A stretch of DNA of 64,000 bases from an uncultured Lachnospiraceae bacterium. Its GTDB lineage: Bacteria > Bacillota > Clostridia > Lachnospirales > Lachnospiraceae. Every line of letters starts with the position of its first letter. Position 1 is the stretch's first letter. The notes under the pieces were generated by a model. It was given only the letters and a program-made list of their open reading frames with translations, searched no databases and was not told the origin of the DNA. Made by a program: the position numbers and the translations under genes. This document shows positions 26,854 through 36,044 of the stretch, in pieces. The stretch lies in NCBI GenBank assembly GCA_934385475.1, contig CAKRPS010000003.1, positions 36,815-100,814 of the forward strand, written 5' to 3'.

Positions 26854-27810
26854 CTAGAACAATCGTTCCTCTCCATTATGCTTTGCAATCTGATTTGCAA
26901 TCACAATCAGGACAATACTTACCAGACTCTTAAAGATACCTGCCGCAGTACCAAGAGAATAATCCCCCTGGCTGATACCCCATTTCAATACATAAATATC
27001 AATTGTCTGTGATACCTTCTGTACCAGACCATTTCCCAGAAGATACTGGATTTCAAATCCTGCATTCAAAACGTTTCCCACATTCATAAGAAGAAGAATG
27101 ACAATCGTTGGCTTGATTCCCGGAAGTGTAACATATTTAATTTTGGCCCATCTTCCTGCCCCATCAATAGCTGCCGCCTCATATAACGATGGGTCAATGG
27201 AGGTAATTGCTGCCAGATAAATAATCGCATTCCAACCGGTTTCCTTCCAGACATTGGCAAAGGCGACTATTGGCCAGAAGTAAGACGGATGGGCGAAGAA
27301 ATTAATAGGCTGATTTAAAATATGAAGTTTCATCAGTATTTCGTTTACAATACCAGACCCGGATAACATATCATGTAAAATACCCGTTACAATAATCCAG
27401 GAAAGGAAGTGGGGAAGATAGGAAATTGTCTGGACTACCTTCTTACCACCCTTTGATTTGATTTCATTCAGTAAAATTGCAAATGCGATTGCTGTTACAA
27501 AGGTTGCTATTAAATTGATAACTCCCATCGCGAATGTATTGCGGATAACCCGGATAAATGTCATATCCGAAAATAACATTTTAAATTTTTGTAATCCTAT
27601 AAATTCTGAATGTAAAATTCCCAGTTTGGGTTTATAATTCTGAAATGCCATTGCCCATCCGGCAAGTGGCAGATAGTAAAAAATAACGCCATAGATTACC
27701 ATAACTGCAGCCCAGAACAATAATACCTTCTGTCTTTTTATTTCCTTCCAGGTAATTTTCGTTCTGGATTCTATATTTTTCTGTTTTCTTTTTGCTCTCG
27801 TCAATGACAT
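26854..27810 (-). CDS. ABC sugar permease, LplB type
   Basis: A 318-residue six-helix permease. The start has a basic cytoplasmic tail, then LLFWAAVMVIYGVIFYYLPL and AFQNYKPKLGI typical of LplB/YteP proteins, and the coupling motif YEAAAIDGAGRWAKIKYVTL. GGAG lies shortly before the ATG. It is separated from the solute-binding gene by a hairpin (27868-27898), and pairs with the LplC-type permease downstream. Confidence 0.93.
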   Translation of the reverse strand: MSLTRAKRKQKNIESRTKITWKEIKRQKVLLFWAAVMVIYGVIFYYLPLAGWAMAFQNYKPKLGILHSEFIGLQKFKMLFSDMTFIRVIRNTFAMGVINLIATFVTAIAFAILLNEIKSKGGKKVVQTISYLPHFLSWIIVTGILHDMLSGSGIVNEILMKLHILNQPINFFAHPSYFWPIVAFANVWKETGWNAIIYLAAITSIDPSLYEAAAIDGAGRWAKIKYVTLPGIKPTIVILLLMNVGNVLNAGFEIQYLLGNGLVQKVSQTIDIYVLKWGISQGDYSLGTAAGIFKSLVSIVLIVIANQIAKHNGEERLF

Positions 27811-27867
27811 ATATCCACTCCTTAAATCATTTTCCGGTATAGATAGAACGGTTTTCCTATAAAGAAC

Positions 27868-27898
27868 GGGCAGATGAATGAAAAATACATCTGCCCGC
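27868..27898 (-). terminator. Intercistronic hairpin between binding protein and permease
   Basis: CGGGCAGATG (27868-27877) pairs with CATCTGCCCG (27889-27898); the minus-strand tail TTCTTTA is only moderately T-rich. It probably acts as a partial terminator or mRNA stabiliser giving more binding protein than permease. Confidence 0.6.
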
Positions 27899-27917
27899 TT
27901 ATCATACTGTACTATAC

Positions 27918-29621
27918 TTATTTAAATTCAGCAGCCTGCTTCATTCTTGTATCAAGCTCAGTCTGTAATTCCCCAAGGAAATCTTCTGGATTGCAAGCAT
28001 AGTAAGCATCCATATAAGTATCCCATGCACTATCAAAATCATCAGCCATAACAACCTGTGGAAGCTGTTCATGCTTTACTTCCCCAATCTTTGTCCATGC
28101 TACACCTCCAGGTGTATCGGTTGTAAAATTATTGGAGAAAGACCACATTGGGTACCAGTCGCCAGGGGTCTCATTTGTTCCGAGCATTTCTACATAAGTT
28201 TCCACACCATACGCATGGAAAGTATTTTTAACATCATCATTTAATCCATCAAAGAATTCTCCAGACTGTCCCTCCGGTTTGTTGGCATTGATACCATCAT
28301 CACTGGTTCCACTGTACTGTGGAAAGTAAGAATAAGAGCATGTGTGAGATGCTTTATAAGCAGTATCAGAAGCCTGCATTCTCTGTTCATCGTTTCTGAT
28401 GAATTCACCATTCTCATTAACCTGATAGTCAACTCCTTCTACACCCCAGAAACGAAGATTATGGATATCCTGGTCAAGAAGGTCATTCACAAACTGTAAA
28501 GCACCTTCTACGTCCTGGCAGCTTACGGTAATAGCAAGACCACTGGATTCATTGAATGCTCCGCCAGAGTTATGCCACTGGTTCTTAATGCCTTCATCAA
28601 TCGTAATGGGAAGCGGAATATAATCACATCCCTGTGCATCCAGTCCTGCCTGCTTTATTGCATCCCCTGCTGAATTTGCGAAATCCCACCACTGGTCAAT
28701 CATTCCAAGCACACGGCCGGTAGAAAGCTTGGCAATATACTCATCATAAGTCTGTGTAAAGGATTCCGGGTCTACAATTCCCTTATGATATTCTTCATTC
28801 AGTTTCTTAAAGTATCTGACTGCCGTATCAGAAGTATTATAATCCATTACGGTTAACGTTTCCGGGTCTACCATGCAGCATCCATCATTTGGATAGCCAT
28901 CCAGGAACTGCGGTGCATTTTCCAGACAGAAATATCTCCAATCGTCACAGAGTATCGTATATGGAATATTCTGTGTTCCGTCTTCCATGGTTGGATTTTC
29001 TGCATTGTAGGATTCAATCAAATCGAAATACTGATCCATTGTTTTGACTTCCGGATATCCTGCCCACTCCAGAACTCTTGCCTGAATCCAAAAAGCTTCA
29101 TCATTATGGGTACAAACCTTCTCTTCATTCTTAATACAGCTGAACTGTGGAATCCAGTAAATATGACCATCGTCCCGACGTAATTTTTCCCACTCAAGGT
29201 CTGTAAAAAGATTCTTGATATTAGGATAGCTGTCCAGATAATCATCCAACGCCACTAATGCATCTGCATCGTAAAGCTGCATCTGTCCATTACCGCCCTC
29301 GATAAAATCAGGATATTCGCCTCCCGCAATCATTGTTCCTACCGCTTCCTCAGCAGTCTGTCCGGTAAGCCATGTTTCCTTTACCTTAACACCGGTTTTG
29401 TCCGCAATTATCTGCTGGATTTCATTGTCATCATTGATTTCCGTTCCTGCAGTAGCAAAGAAAGCAGTAAATTCCTTTACATCACCTTCCTGTGATGTTT
29501 CTGCTTTTTTTTCATCTGTTCCAGAGGAATTTGCGGTTTCTGTTGTGCTGCCACATCCGGCAAGCATGGTTGCCGTCATCATACCTGCAAGCAACACACT
29601 GAGCATTTGTTTTTTCTTCAT
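27918..29621 (-). CDS. Sugar ABC transporter solute-binding lipoprotein
   Basis: A 567-residue lipoprotein: signal peptide ending TMLAGC with Cys23, a Ser/Thr/Glu-rich linker to about residue 48, then a family 1-type binding domain related to LplA. It captures oligosaccharides at the cell surface for the two permeases downstream. GGGAGG precedes the ATG. First gene of the xylan operon. Its paralogue at 23024-24661 shares the whole fold but lacks the lipobox. Substrate is inferred from the GH8, GH43 and esterase neighbours. Confidence 0.93.
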   Translation of the reverse strand: MKKKQMLSVLLAGMMTATMLAGCGSTTETANSSGTDEKKAETSQEGDVKEFTAFFATAGTEINDDNEIQQIIADKTGVKVKETWLTGQTAEEAVGTMIAGGEYPDFIEGGNGQMQLYDADALVALDDYLDSYPNIKNLFTDLEWEKLRRDDGHIYWIPQFSCIKNEEKVCTHNDEAFWIQARVLEWAGYPEVKTMDQYFDLIESYNAENPTMEDGTQNIPYTILCDDWRYFCLENAPQFLDGYPNDGCCMVDPETLTVMDYNTSDTAVRYFKKLNEEYHKGIVDPESFTQTYDEYIAKLSTGRVLGMIDQWWDFANSAGDAIKQAGLDAQGCDYIPLPITIDEGIKNQWHNSGGAFNESSGLAITVSCQDVEGALQFVNDLLDQDIHNLRFWGVEGVDYQVNENGEFIRNDEQRMQASDTAYKASHTCSYSYFPQYSGTSDDGINANKPEGQSGEFFDGLNDDVKNTFHAYGVETYVEMLGTNETPGDWYPMWSFSNNFTTDTPGGVAWTKIGEVKHEQLPQVVMADDFDSAWDTYMDAYYACNPEDFLGELQTELDTRMKQAAEFK

Positions 29622-29696
29622 TTTGCTATTACCTCCCTTTCGATAATACTACTTTACCCGTTTCCCACCTCATAAACAATCGGACTAACTATAGTG

Positions 29697-29745
29697 AAAA
29701 ACAGGGTAAACTATAGCTTGTTACTGCAAACTATAATTTACCCTG
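29697..29745 (-). terminator. Terminator of the GH43-kinase-regulator operon
   Basis: CAGGGTAAACTATAG (29702-29716) and CTATAATTTACCCTG (29731-29745) form a 15-bp stem with one mismatch, followed on the minus strand by TTTTT. It ends the regulator transcript before the binding-protein gene. Confidence 0.75.
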
Positions 29746-29767
29746 TTCCTTCATTGTTTTTATCCTG

Positions 29768-31366
29768 TCAGCACAGACCTTCCTGCATCTGCTTCCTGAA
29801 TCTTGCAGGAGTACAGCCTTTTGCCTGAATAAATCTGTTTACAAAATAATCTAAATCATGATACCCCACATCCTCTGCCACCTGTACAATCTTTCTGTCC
29901 GTATGGATGAGCAGATTTTCTGCCTGTTCCATCCTGTAATTATTCAGATAGTCCTTAAAAGACTGTCCATACTTTTTACGGAATAGCTGTCCCAGATAGG
30001 CACTGTTGAGATAATATTTTTCACTGAGTCCTTTCAGCGTCAGATTAGAAGCATAATTTTCCCTGATTTCCTTTTCTATCATTCCCAAAACACCTCTGGA
30101 TACATTTTTTCGAAGCTGTGACAGATAATTTCCATACTCACAGGCAAACCGTATCAGATGTGCCTTACTTCCTCTCATCAGACCGTTTTCAAAACTACTT
30201 TCACTGATTTTTCTGAGAATTTCTTCCTGGTTCACATCATCATCCTGCTGGCATGCCAGATGCACCAGCTGAAACAACAGGTAATTAATGTTCAGATTCA
30301 TTGTTTCCGTGCGTAATCCCAGCTGCCCCATCTCCTCATAAAAAAGTTCAATGGCATTTCTTATTTCCAACGGATTATTTTGTTCCACTGCCTTTAAAAG
30401 ACTGTCAAGGCTTTGCTTACACAGCACAACACCGGTTGTGGGAACCTGTACTTCATCTTCATAGTAATATATCTTTCTTTTCTCCCGGAATCCCTGAAAA
30501 GAATGCAGCATACAGGCATTTCCATAAGACCTGGATATATTTGCAATATCCGTAACCTTTTTCCCTACAAGCATAACGATTTCCTGTTTCATGTTTCCTT
30601 CCAGAAAAACCAGTAATTTTTGAAGGAATTCCCGTTCTCCTACCCCTTCCCGTTGGGGAAGAGAGTCAAATAACAGCAGACCAATATCATATATTTTATC
30701 CTCTACTGACACATCAAAAATACAGAGATTTGCATTTTCCTGCATGTATTCCACGCAATACTCATACAGTTTTCTCTGCAGTCCCCTCATTTCCTTGTCA
30801 GCAATTTCCTCATCATCAATATGCTCCTGCATCTGGATTTCCACATAGCATACACTTCCGTCACACTTCATATTTGTCCTGATGTATTCCAGATTTTCAT
30901 TATCATACTTTCCATGAATCAGAGCTATCAGATGCCTTGCCAGATATGCCTGTCTCATCTTACGGTTTTTCTCAAGCTGTTCCTGTTCTCTGTTTTTCAT
31001 TGCAAGAATCTTTGCCAGCACCCGTAACAGAATTTCCTTATCTACCGGCTTTAACAGATACTCGGTACAGGCATTTCGCATGGCCTGTTGCGCGTAATTA
31101 AATTCCGCATATCCACTTAATATAACAAAATAGGCATCTGAAATACGTTCTTTCCTGATATGCTCCAGCAGTTCCAGCCCACTCATCTCCGGCATTTTGA
31201 TATCTGCAATTACCAAATCTACTTTTTCCTTTTTCAGAAAGGCAAGAGCCTCCTTCCCATTTTCTGCTGTTGCCGCAATTTCGAACCCTTCCTGCTCCCA
31301 ATCAACCAACAGTTTCAGTCCCTGTAAAATAAACGGTTCATCATCCACCAACAAAACCCGCAGCAT
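29768..31366 (-). CDS. YesN-type response regulator with AraC DNA-binding domain
   Basis: A 532-residue regulator. Residues 1-120 are a receiver domain (LLVDDEPFILQGLKLLVDWE, phospho-acceptor Asp55 in IADIKMPEMSG, LLKPVDKEIL). A long middle section has no recognised motif, and the C-terminus is an AraC double helix-turn-helix (LTLKGLSEKYYLNSAYLGQL, VAEDVGYHDLDYFVNRFIQA, GCTPARFRKQ). It follows its sensor kinase by 12 bp and most likely activates the transporter-GH8 operon directly downstream. Confidence 0.95.
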   Translation of the reverse strand: MLRVLLVDDEPFILQGLKLLVDWEQEGFEIAATAENGKEALAFLKKEKVDLVIADIKMPEMSGLELLEHIRKERISDAYFVILSGYAEFNYAQQAMRNACTEYLLKPVDKEILLRVLAKILAMKNREQEQLEKNRKMRQAYLARHLIALIHGKYDNENLEYIRTNMKCDGSVCYVEIQMQEHIDDEEIADKEMRGLQRKLYEYCVEYMQENANLCIFDVSVEDKIYDIGLLLFDSLPQREGVGEREFLQKLLVFLEGNMKQEIVMLVGKKVTDIANISRSYGNACMLHSFQGFREKRKIYYYEDEVQVPTTGVVLCKQSLDSLLKAVEQNNPLEIRNAIELFYEEMGQLGLRTETMNLNINYLLFQLVHLACQQDDDVNQEEILRKISESSFENGLMRGSKAHLIRFACEYGNYLSQLRKNVSRGVLGMIEKEIRENYASNLTLKGLSEKYYLNSAYLGQLFRKKYGQSFKDYLNNYRMEQAENLLIHTDRKIVQVAEDVGYHDLDYFVNRFIQAKGCTPARFRKQMQEGLC

Positions 31367-31378
31367 TTCCGTTCCCTC

Positions 31379-33142
31379 CTACACATATTCCATCGGAACT
31401 TTAATCAGCACAACAGTCCCTATACCCTCTTCTCCATCCAGTTCAAATTCCACCTGGTTTTCCGTCACCATTTTTAATCGCAGACAGGCATTGGTAATGC
31501 CCACACTTCCGCTGCCTTTCAGCATATCAATACTGGCATTTTGCATGTGATTGCGTAAATCTTCCATCTTTTCTTCTTCCATGCCATTGCCGGTATCTTC
31601 TATTTCGATGCACAGCATCTGCTCTTTTCTGGAAATTCTCACAAAAATCCACCCCGGTGTCGATTTGCCCTCGATTCCATGGATACAGGCATTTTCCACA
31701 AAGGTAACAATGGTAAGCTTTGGAATCCGGTATCGCTCGCATTCGGACATAATATCCAGCTTATAATTCAATCTGTCTCCAAAGCGATATTTCTGAAGTG
31801 CCAGATATGCTTTCACAAATTCTATTTCCTGTTCAATGGTAACTGAATCACTTCCCCATTCTACATATTGTCTCTGCATAGTAGCCAATTTTTCCACCAT
31901 ATCTGCTGTCTCATTTTCCCGTTTCAGGATACTGTGCATTCGTATGCTTTCCAACGCATTAAACAGAAAATGGGGATTAATCTGACTGTGAAGTGCCAGC
32001 AGCTCCGCATTTTTTCTTCCTACCAGCATTTCCTGTTCTTTCAGTTTATTCTTGTATACCGTCTGAATCAGTCCATTTGTCCGCTCCACCATCCGATTAT
32101 AATTCCGGATCATGCTCCCTATTTCGTCTTTCCCGTTCTCCTGCTCCATGGGAATAAGCTGTTCTCCCTCTACTGACTTAAATACCTCGCTTAATTCTGT
32201 AATCCTTTTGGTAAAGGAATGATTAAATATATGTACCAGACATAATGGCAGCAAAACATTGACCAGAAAGAGAAGAACTATAATCGGAGAATTATTCCAC
32301 AAACTATTCCATATATCTCCCTTTGCCTTTAATACGTAGATATCCATATCTGTGCCATATAAACTGATGGTCTGCGCATAAGCCCCCTTAGGCACCACTT
32401 CTATGGTTTCAAAATCACTCCCGTGACTTCCGTGGTTTCCATTGGACAACACAATTTTATTGTCAACACAGATAAGCACCTCATTATCATAGTTCATATT
32501 CTTCAAAGTCCGCATCAGATTTCCATAATCAAACTCTATTTTTAACAATTTTTCGTGATTTTTGGAAAAGAAATTTAATTTTTGAAGATACAATACCCTT
32601 CTTTCATCAGTCAGTCTTGCTCCGCTGTTATCATAGACAAAAAACAGCCCCTGCCTTCTTCCAGTTTCTATCAGTTCCTGATAGGCGACGGTTTCCCTGA
32701 CATTCCCTATGTAATCAACTTTGCCGCCCTTTACAATCGTCGCATTGTCCGTATACATCGTAAAAACAATGTTATTCATTCCCAACGCATTTTCCATCAG
32801 CGTATTTTTGAAAAAATCCTGATAAGCTGATACATACTCCGCTGAATTTGCGTATTCTCTGGATAAGAAATCATCATAGTCTCTGTTCGTATATATACTC
32901 TTTGCAATCTGCGCTGCTCCTTCCACCACATCAATCAGGCTGTACCCTACCGCATTGGCAATGTTGGCCATTTCATGCTCCTGTCTTTCCTGTTCTGCAT
33001 TCCTTACAATGTGAAATACCACACTGTCTGTTATGATCAACGGTACTAAAACACACAAAATATAGAAGACATAAAATTTCTTCTTAATGGTCAGATTATC
33101 CATTTTTTCTTCTATGTCAAGTGCCGGTTTCTTTATTTTCAT
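31379..33142 (-). CDS. YesM-type sensor histidine kinase
   Basis: A 587-residue membrane kinase. Two helices (about 22-44 and 287-307) flank an extracellular sensor domain of about 240 residues, followed by a HAMP-like linker, the His_kinase motif SQINPHFLFNALESI (His391) and an ATPase domain with FVENACIHGIEG (N box) and IEDTGNGM (G1). It is two bases after the GH43 gene and 12 bp before the regulator. Such kinases commonly sense extracellular oligosaccharides, sometimes through a binding protein; that link is inferred. Confidence 0.95.
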   Translation of the reverse strand: MKIKKPALDIEEKMDNLTIKKKFYVFYILCVLVPLIITDSVVFHIVRNAEQERQEHEMANIANAVGYSLIDVVEGAAQIAKSIYTNRDYDDFLSREYANSAEYVSAYQDFFKNTLMENALGMNNIVFTMYTDNATIVKGGKVDYIGNVRETVAYQELIETGRRQGLFFVYDNSGARLTDERRVLYLQKLNFFSKNHEKLLKIEFDYGNLMRTLKNMNYDNEVLICVDNKIVLSNGNHGSHGSDFETIEVVPKGAYAQTISLYGTDMDIYVLKAKGDIWNSLWNNSPIIVLLFLVNVLLPLCLVHIFNHSFTKRITELSEVFKSVEGEQLIPMEQENGKDEIGSMIRNYNRMVERTNGLIQTVYKNKLKEQEMLVGRKNAELLALHSQINPHFLFNALESIRMHSILKRENETADMVEKLATMQRQYVEWGSDSVTIEQEIEFVKAYLALQKYRFGDRLNYKLDIMSECERYRIPKLTIVTFVENACIHGIEGKSTPGWIFVRISRKEQMLCIEIEDTGNGMEEEKMEDLRNHMQNASIDMLKGSGSVGITNACLRLKMVTENQVEFELDGEEGIGTVVLIKVPMEYV

Positions 33143-33144
33143 TT

Positions 33145-34704
33145 CTATTTCCCCGTAAGTTCAAACCACCCAAAGTCGGCATAATTATCGCTTTCTTCTC
33201 CGTTTGAGGATGCATACATTCCGACCGTACATCCTACAAAACCGCCAGCTTCCTCTGTTGTATATGGCAGCAAATCAACCTTTTCTGCCACCTGTCTGAT
33301 AGCTTCTCCTGTCCTGACCCAGATAGCTGCCTCCATGGCATCGCACCTCATACAGATTTCTACCATCTGATTATCCCATACTATTTCCGTACAGGCAATC
33401 TCTGTCTCCTCTCCATGAATACAGGTGATTACTGCCAGACATTTGTTTACCGCTTTCTTCTTTATCTCTATCCGTAAATGATTTTCATGATTCTGATATA
33501 ATACAATCCCGGCGCACTCCGATTCCTTCTGTGGCAGGAACGTAACCCCGGTGCTTACCCGGAAGCTGTAGCTTTTCTGCCGCAGTCCTAAATAACTGCA
33601 ATAAGATGTCTCTGTTATTTTTTCTTTTCTGTTATACAGCCGCAGCATCCCCTCATTCGCAGTAAGGGAATATATCTCATCATTTCTCTTGCCGATTCCC
33701 ACCAGCCTCTGGTCCAGACCCTTTTTCCAGAAATGCAAGGCATCTGTCTTTCCTATCTCCTCCGGAAACCGTACTTCTTCCATCGGAATCTCTATCTTTT
33801 CTTCCAAATGCCCAACTCCCGGTGCAATAACAGGCCATCCATTCTCCCATATTACTTTGGCTATAAAGGTTTCTCTCCCCATACTGCAATGCTTCTTACA
33901 GGGTCTGGATGCCAGCATTACCACATACCAGTTTCCATAACCATCTTCTACCAGGTCACCATGACCTGCATAAATGACTGGATAATCCGTTCCCAGATTG
34001 CGGTGTGTAAAAATGGGATTTCTCGGACATCCTTCAAACCACTGAAAAAGACTTTTGCTTCTGGCTATGCTGATACTATGCTCCGGTCCGGTTCCTCCCT
34101 CTGCATGCATAAGATAGTAGTATTCTCCTATTTTATACAGATGGGGACCTTCCGGCCAGATAACATCTTTGACAGCCCCTTTCCAGATAGCCATACTGTC
34201 TCCTGTCAGTTTCATAGTGCTTAAATCCAGTTCCTGTACCCATATTTCCCAATCTCCATTATAACGTACCCCCTCCGGATTTGGTCTGGTTCCACAATAA
34301 TAGCATTTACCATCCTCGTCAAAGAACAGACTGGGGTCAATTCCCGCTGCTTCTTCTCCCAGATAATAAGGGTCTGACCAGGGTCCTTCCGGATTCTTTG
34401 CCGTTACGATAAAATTTCCGCCATAGCTTACATTCGTTGTAATCATATAGAAAGTTCCTTCGTGATAACGAATGGTAGGGGCAAAAATTCCTCTGGATAT
34501 TTCGTTTCCCTCTACCCTAAGCTGTTCTTCTCTTTCCAGAATATTTCCAATCTGTTCCCAATGGGCCAGGTCTTTGCTGTGAAAAACAGGCACGCCCGGT
34601 GCGTAGACAAAACTGGATGTTACGATATAATAATCATCATCTGCTCTGCAAATAGATGGGTCCGGATAAAATCCGGGTAAAATTGGGTTGCTTGCTGTTA
34701 CCAT
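33145..34704 (-). CDS. GH43 beta-xylosidase/alpha-L-arabinofuranosidase
   Basis: A 519-residue inverting glycosidase. The catalytic base Asp15 is in LPGFYPDPSI, the pKa-modulating Asp is in GIDPSLFFDEDG and the acid Glu in WPEGPHLYKIGEYYYL. The five-bladed propeller (about 1-310) is followed by a beta-sandwich domain typical of the larger GH43 xylosidases. No signal peptide, so it cleaves imported xylo-oligosaccharides. The ATG at 34704 follows GGAGGAG by six bases; an upstream GTG overlaps that site. First gene of a unit with its kinase and regulator. Confidence 0.93.
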   Translation of the reverse strand: MVTASNPILPGFYPDPSICRADDDYYIVTSSFVYAPGVPVFHSKDLAHWEQIGNILEREEQLRVEGNEISRGIFAPTIRYHEGTFYMITTNVSYGGNFIVTAKNPEGPWSDPYYLGEEAAGIDPSLFFDEDGKCYYCGTRPNPEGVRYNGDWEIWVQELDLSTMKLTGDSMAIWKGAVKDVIWPEGPHLYKIGEYYYLMHAEGGTGPEHSISIARSKSLFQWFEGCPRNPIFTHRNLGTDYPVIYAGHGDLVEDGYGNWYVVMLASRPCKKHCSMGRETFIAKVIWENGWPVIAPGVGHLEEKIEIPMEEVRFPEEIGKTDALHFWKKGLDQRLVGIGKRNDEIYSLTANEGMLRLYNRKEKITETSYCSYLGLRQKSYSFRVSTGVTFLPQKESECAGIVLYQNHENHLRIEIKKKAVNKCLAVITCIHGEETEIACTEIVWDNQMVEICMRCDAMEAAIWVRTGEAIRQVAEKVDLLPYTTEEAGGFVGCTVGMYASSNGEESDNYADFGWFELTGK

Positions 34705-34718
34705 GTTTTTCTCCTCCA

Positions 34719-35021
34719 CTATAATACATAACCAAAACCAAGAATGGTAAAACTCTTATCCCGGTCTTCCTCTGCTATTTCTACTCTGACAATATGCTCC
34801 TTGATAACCTAAGCTGCTTCCGATCCGTAACATTTCCTGCAATCTGTGCACTGTTTATCAGCCGCCATCACTCTCATAAATATATTGTATTCCTGTACCA
34901 TCTTCCTGCGCAGTACCAAAAATTTCTTTTTGTCGCATAATATAGAAAAACGCCCGGATTTTTTCCGGATTTTCAGGTGCCACTGGTCCCATTTTATATC
35001 CCTCTTTCGCTTTTTGTTCAA
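34719..35021 (-). pseudogene. Degenerate coding remnant upstream of GH43
   Basis: No intact gene is convincing here. One minus-strand frame reads MNKKRKRD (TTG start, 35021) to a TAG at about 34809 and continues in the same frame with a protein-like stretch, VIKEHIVRVEIAEEDRDKSF, to a second TAG at 34719. A different frame gives MGPVAPENPEKIRAFFYIMR and another 23 residues with a possible ribosome site (GAGGG). Such protein-like pieces in two frames broken by stops suggest a decayed gene of about 100 residues. I cannot name its family. The short open frames could also be chance. Confidence 0.35.
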
Positions 35022-35099
35022 TTATAACAAAGCTGGCTTATCTTTAATACCGGAGAAACTATATATCATAATCTGATAAACTGATAATAAAGCGAACAT

Positions 35100-35149
35100 A
35101 AAAATCCTCTACCCATTATCTTCCTAAATAAAATAAGGGATAGAGGATT
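35100..35149 (-). terminator. Terminator of the murE-to-rsgA operon
   Basis: Minus-strand AATCCTCTATCCC pairs with GGGTAGAGGATT (one bulge) and is followed by five T. It lies six bases after the rsgA stop codon. Confidence 0.8.
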
Positions 35150-35155
35150 CTGTTT

Positions 35156-36034
35156 CTAATATCTTTTAATTTCTTTTAATTCCTGATACAGCACCTTGTA
35201 ATTATCATACCGTACCTGGCTGATTTTTCCTTCTGCCACTGCATCCTTTACGCCGCAGGAGGGTTCACTGATATGGGCACAGCCGCTGAACTTGCAATAG
35301 GGCTCATACTGGACAAACTCCGGATAATAGCTTCCCAGCTCTTCCTTCGTGATCTCAGAAATATCTAACGAGGTGAAACCGGGCGTATCTACAATATAGG
35401 TGTTCTCACCAAGCGCTATGATCTCCGAATGGCGCGTTGTATGCTTTCCGCGTTCAATCTTCTCGCTGATGGCACCGGTCTCCATATTCGCTTTCGGTGC
35501 AAGCCGATTGATCAGTGAAGATTTTCCTACCCCGCTTGGGCCTGCCACCGTTGTTGTCTTTCCTATAAGGATATGTCTGACCTGTTCCAGCCCTTCTTCC
35601 TCCAGGGCACTGATGAACAGTACCTGATAGCCACAGGTTTCGTAGGCCTTCTGCAATACTTCCTTCTCTTCCGGTGTGGCAATATCCTGTTTATTGAAAC
35701 AGATGATCGTCGGAAGATTCTGCCGCTCCATCCGGATCAGGAAACGGTCCAGAAGATTAAAATTAGGGTTTGGCTTCACAATCGCAAAGATGATCAGTGC
35801 CTGATCCACATTCGCCACTGCCGGCCTGATCAGAGCGCTCTTACGGGGAAGAATCTCACGGATATGACCCAGCTTTTGTTCTTCATCCAGCACTTCCACA
35901 TCCACATCATCCCCCACGAGGGGCTTCTTATGATCTTTTCTGAATATCCCTTTGGCCTTACACTCGTATATGCCCTGCCCTTCCACATGAACATAGTAGA
36001 ATCCGGCAATTCCCTTTATGATTTTACCCTGCAT
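35156..36034 (-). CDS. rsgA: Ribosome small-subunit biogenesis GTPase RsgA
   Basis: Circularly permuted GTPase that checks late 30S maturation. The 292-residue protein has an OB-fold start, then the permuted G motifs in order: G4 CFNKQDI, G5 ISALEE, G1 GPSGVGKSS and G3 DTPGFTS, and a C-terminal zinc knuckle with Cys/His in YCKFSGCAHISEPSCGV. It is ten bases after the prkC stop, the same linkage as in Bacillus (prpC-prkC-rsgA). Confidence 0.97.
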   Translation of the reverse strand: MQGKIIKGIAGFYYVHVEGQGIYECKAKGIFRKDHKKPLVGDDVDVEVLDEEQKLGHIREILPRKSALIRPAVANVDQALIIFAIVKPNPNFNLLDRFLIRMERQNLPTIICFNKQDIATPEEKEVLQKAYETCGYQVLFISALEEEGLEQVRHILIGKTTTVAGPSGVGKSSLINRLAPKANMETGAISEKIERGKHTTRHSEIIALGENTYIVDTPGFTSLDISEITKEELGSYYPEFVQYEPYCKFSGCAHISEPSCGVKDAVAEGKISQVRYDNYKVLYQELKEIKRY

Positions 36035-36044
36035 AACAAGTATC

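Larger units (their letters stand above)
34705..35155. other. Intergenic region between GH43 and rsgA
   Basis: About 450 bp. It holds the possible gene remnant (34719-35021), an AT-rich stretch that could carry the GH43 promoter, and the rsgA terminator (35100-35149). I see no tRNA or longer repeat. Confidence 0.5.
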
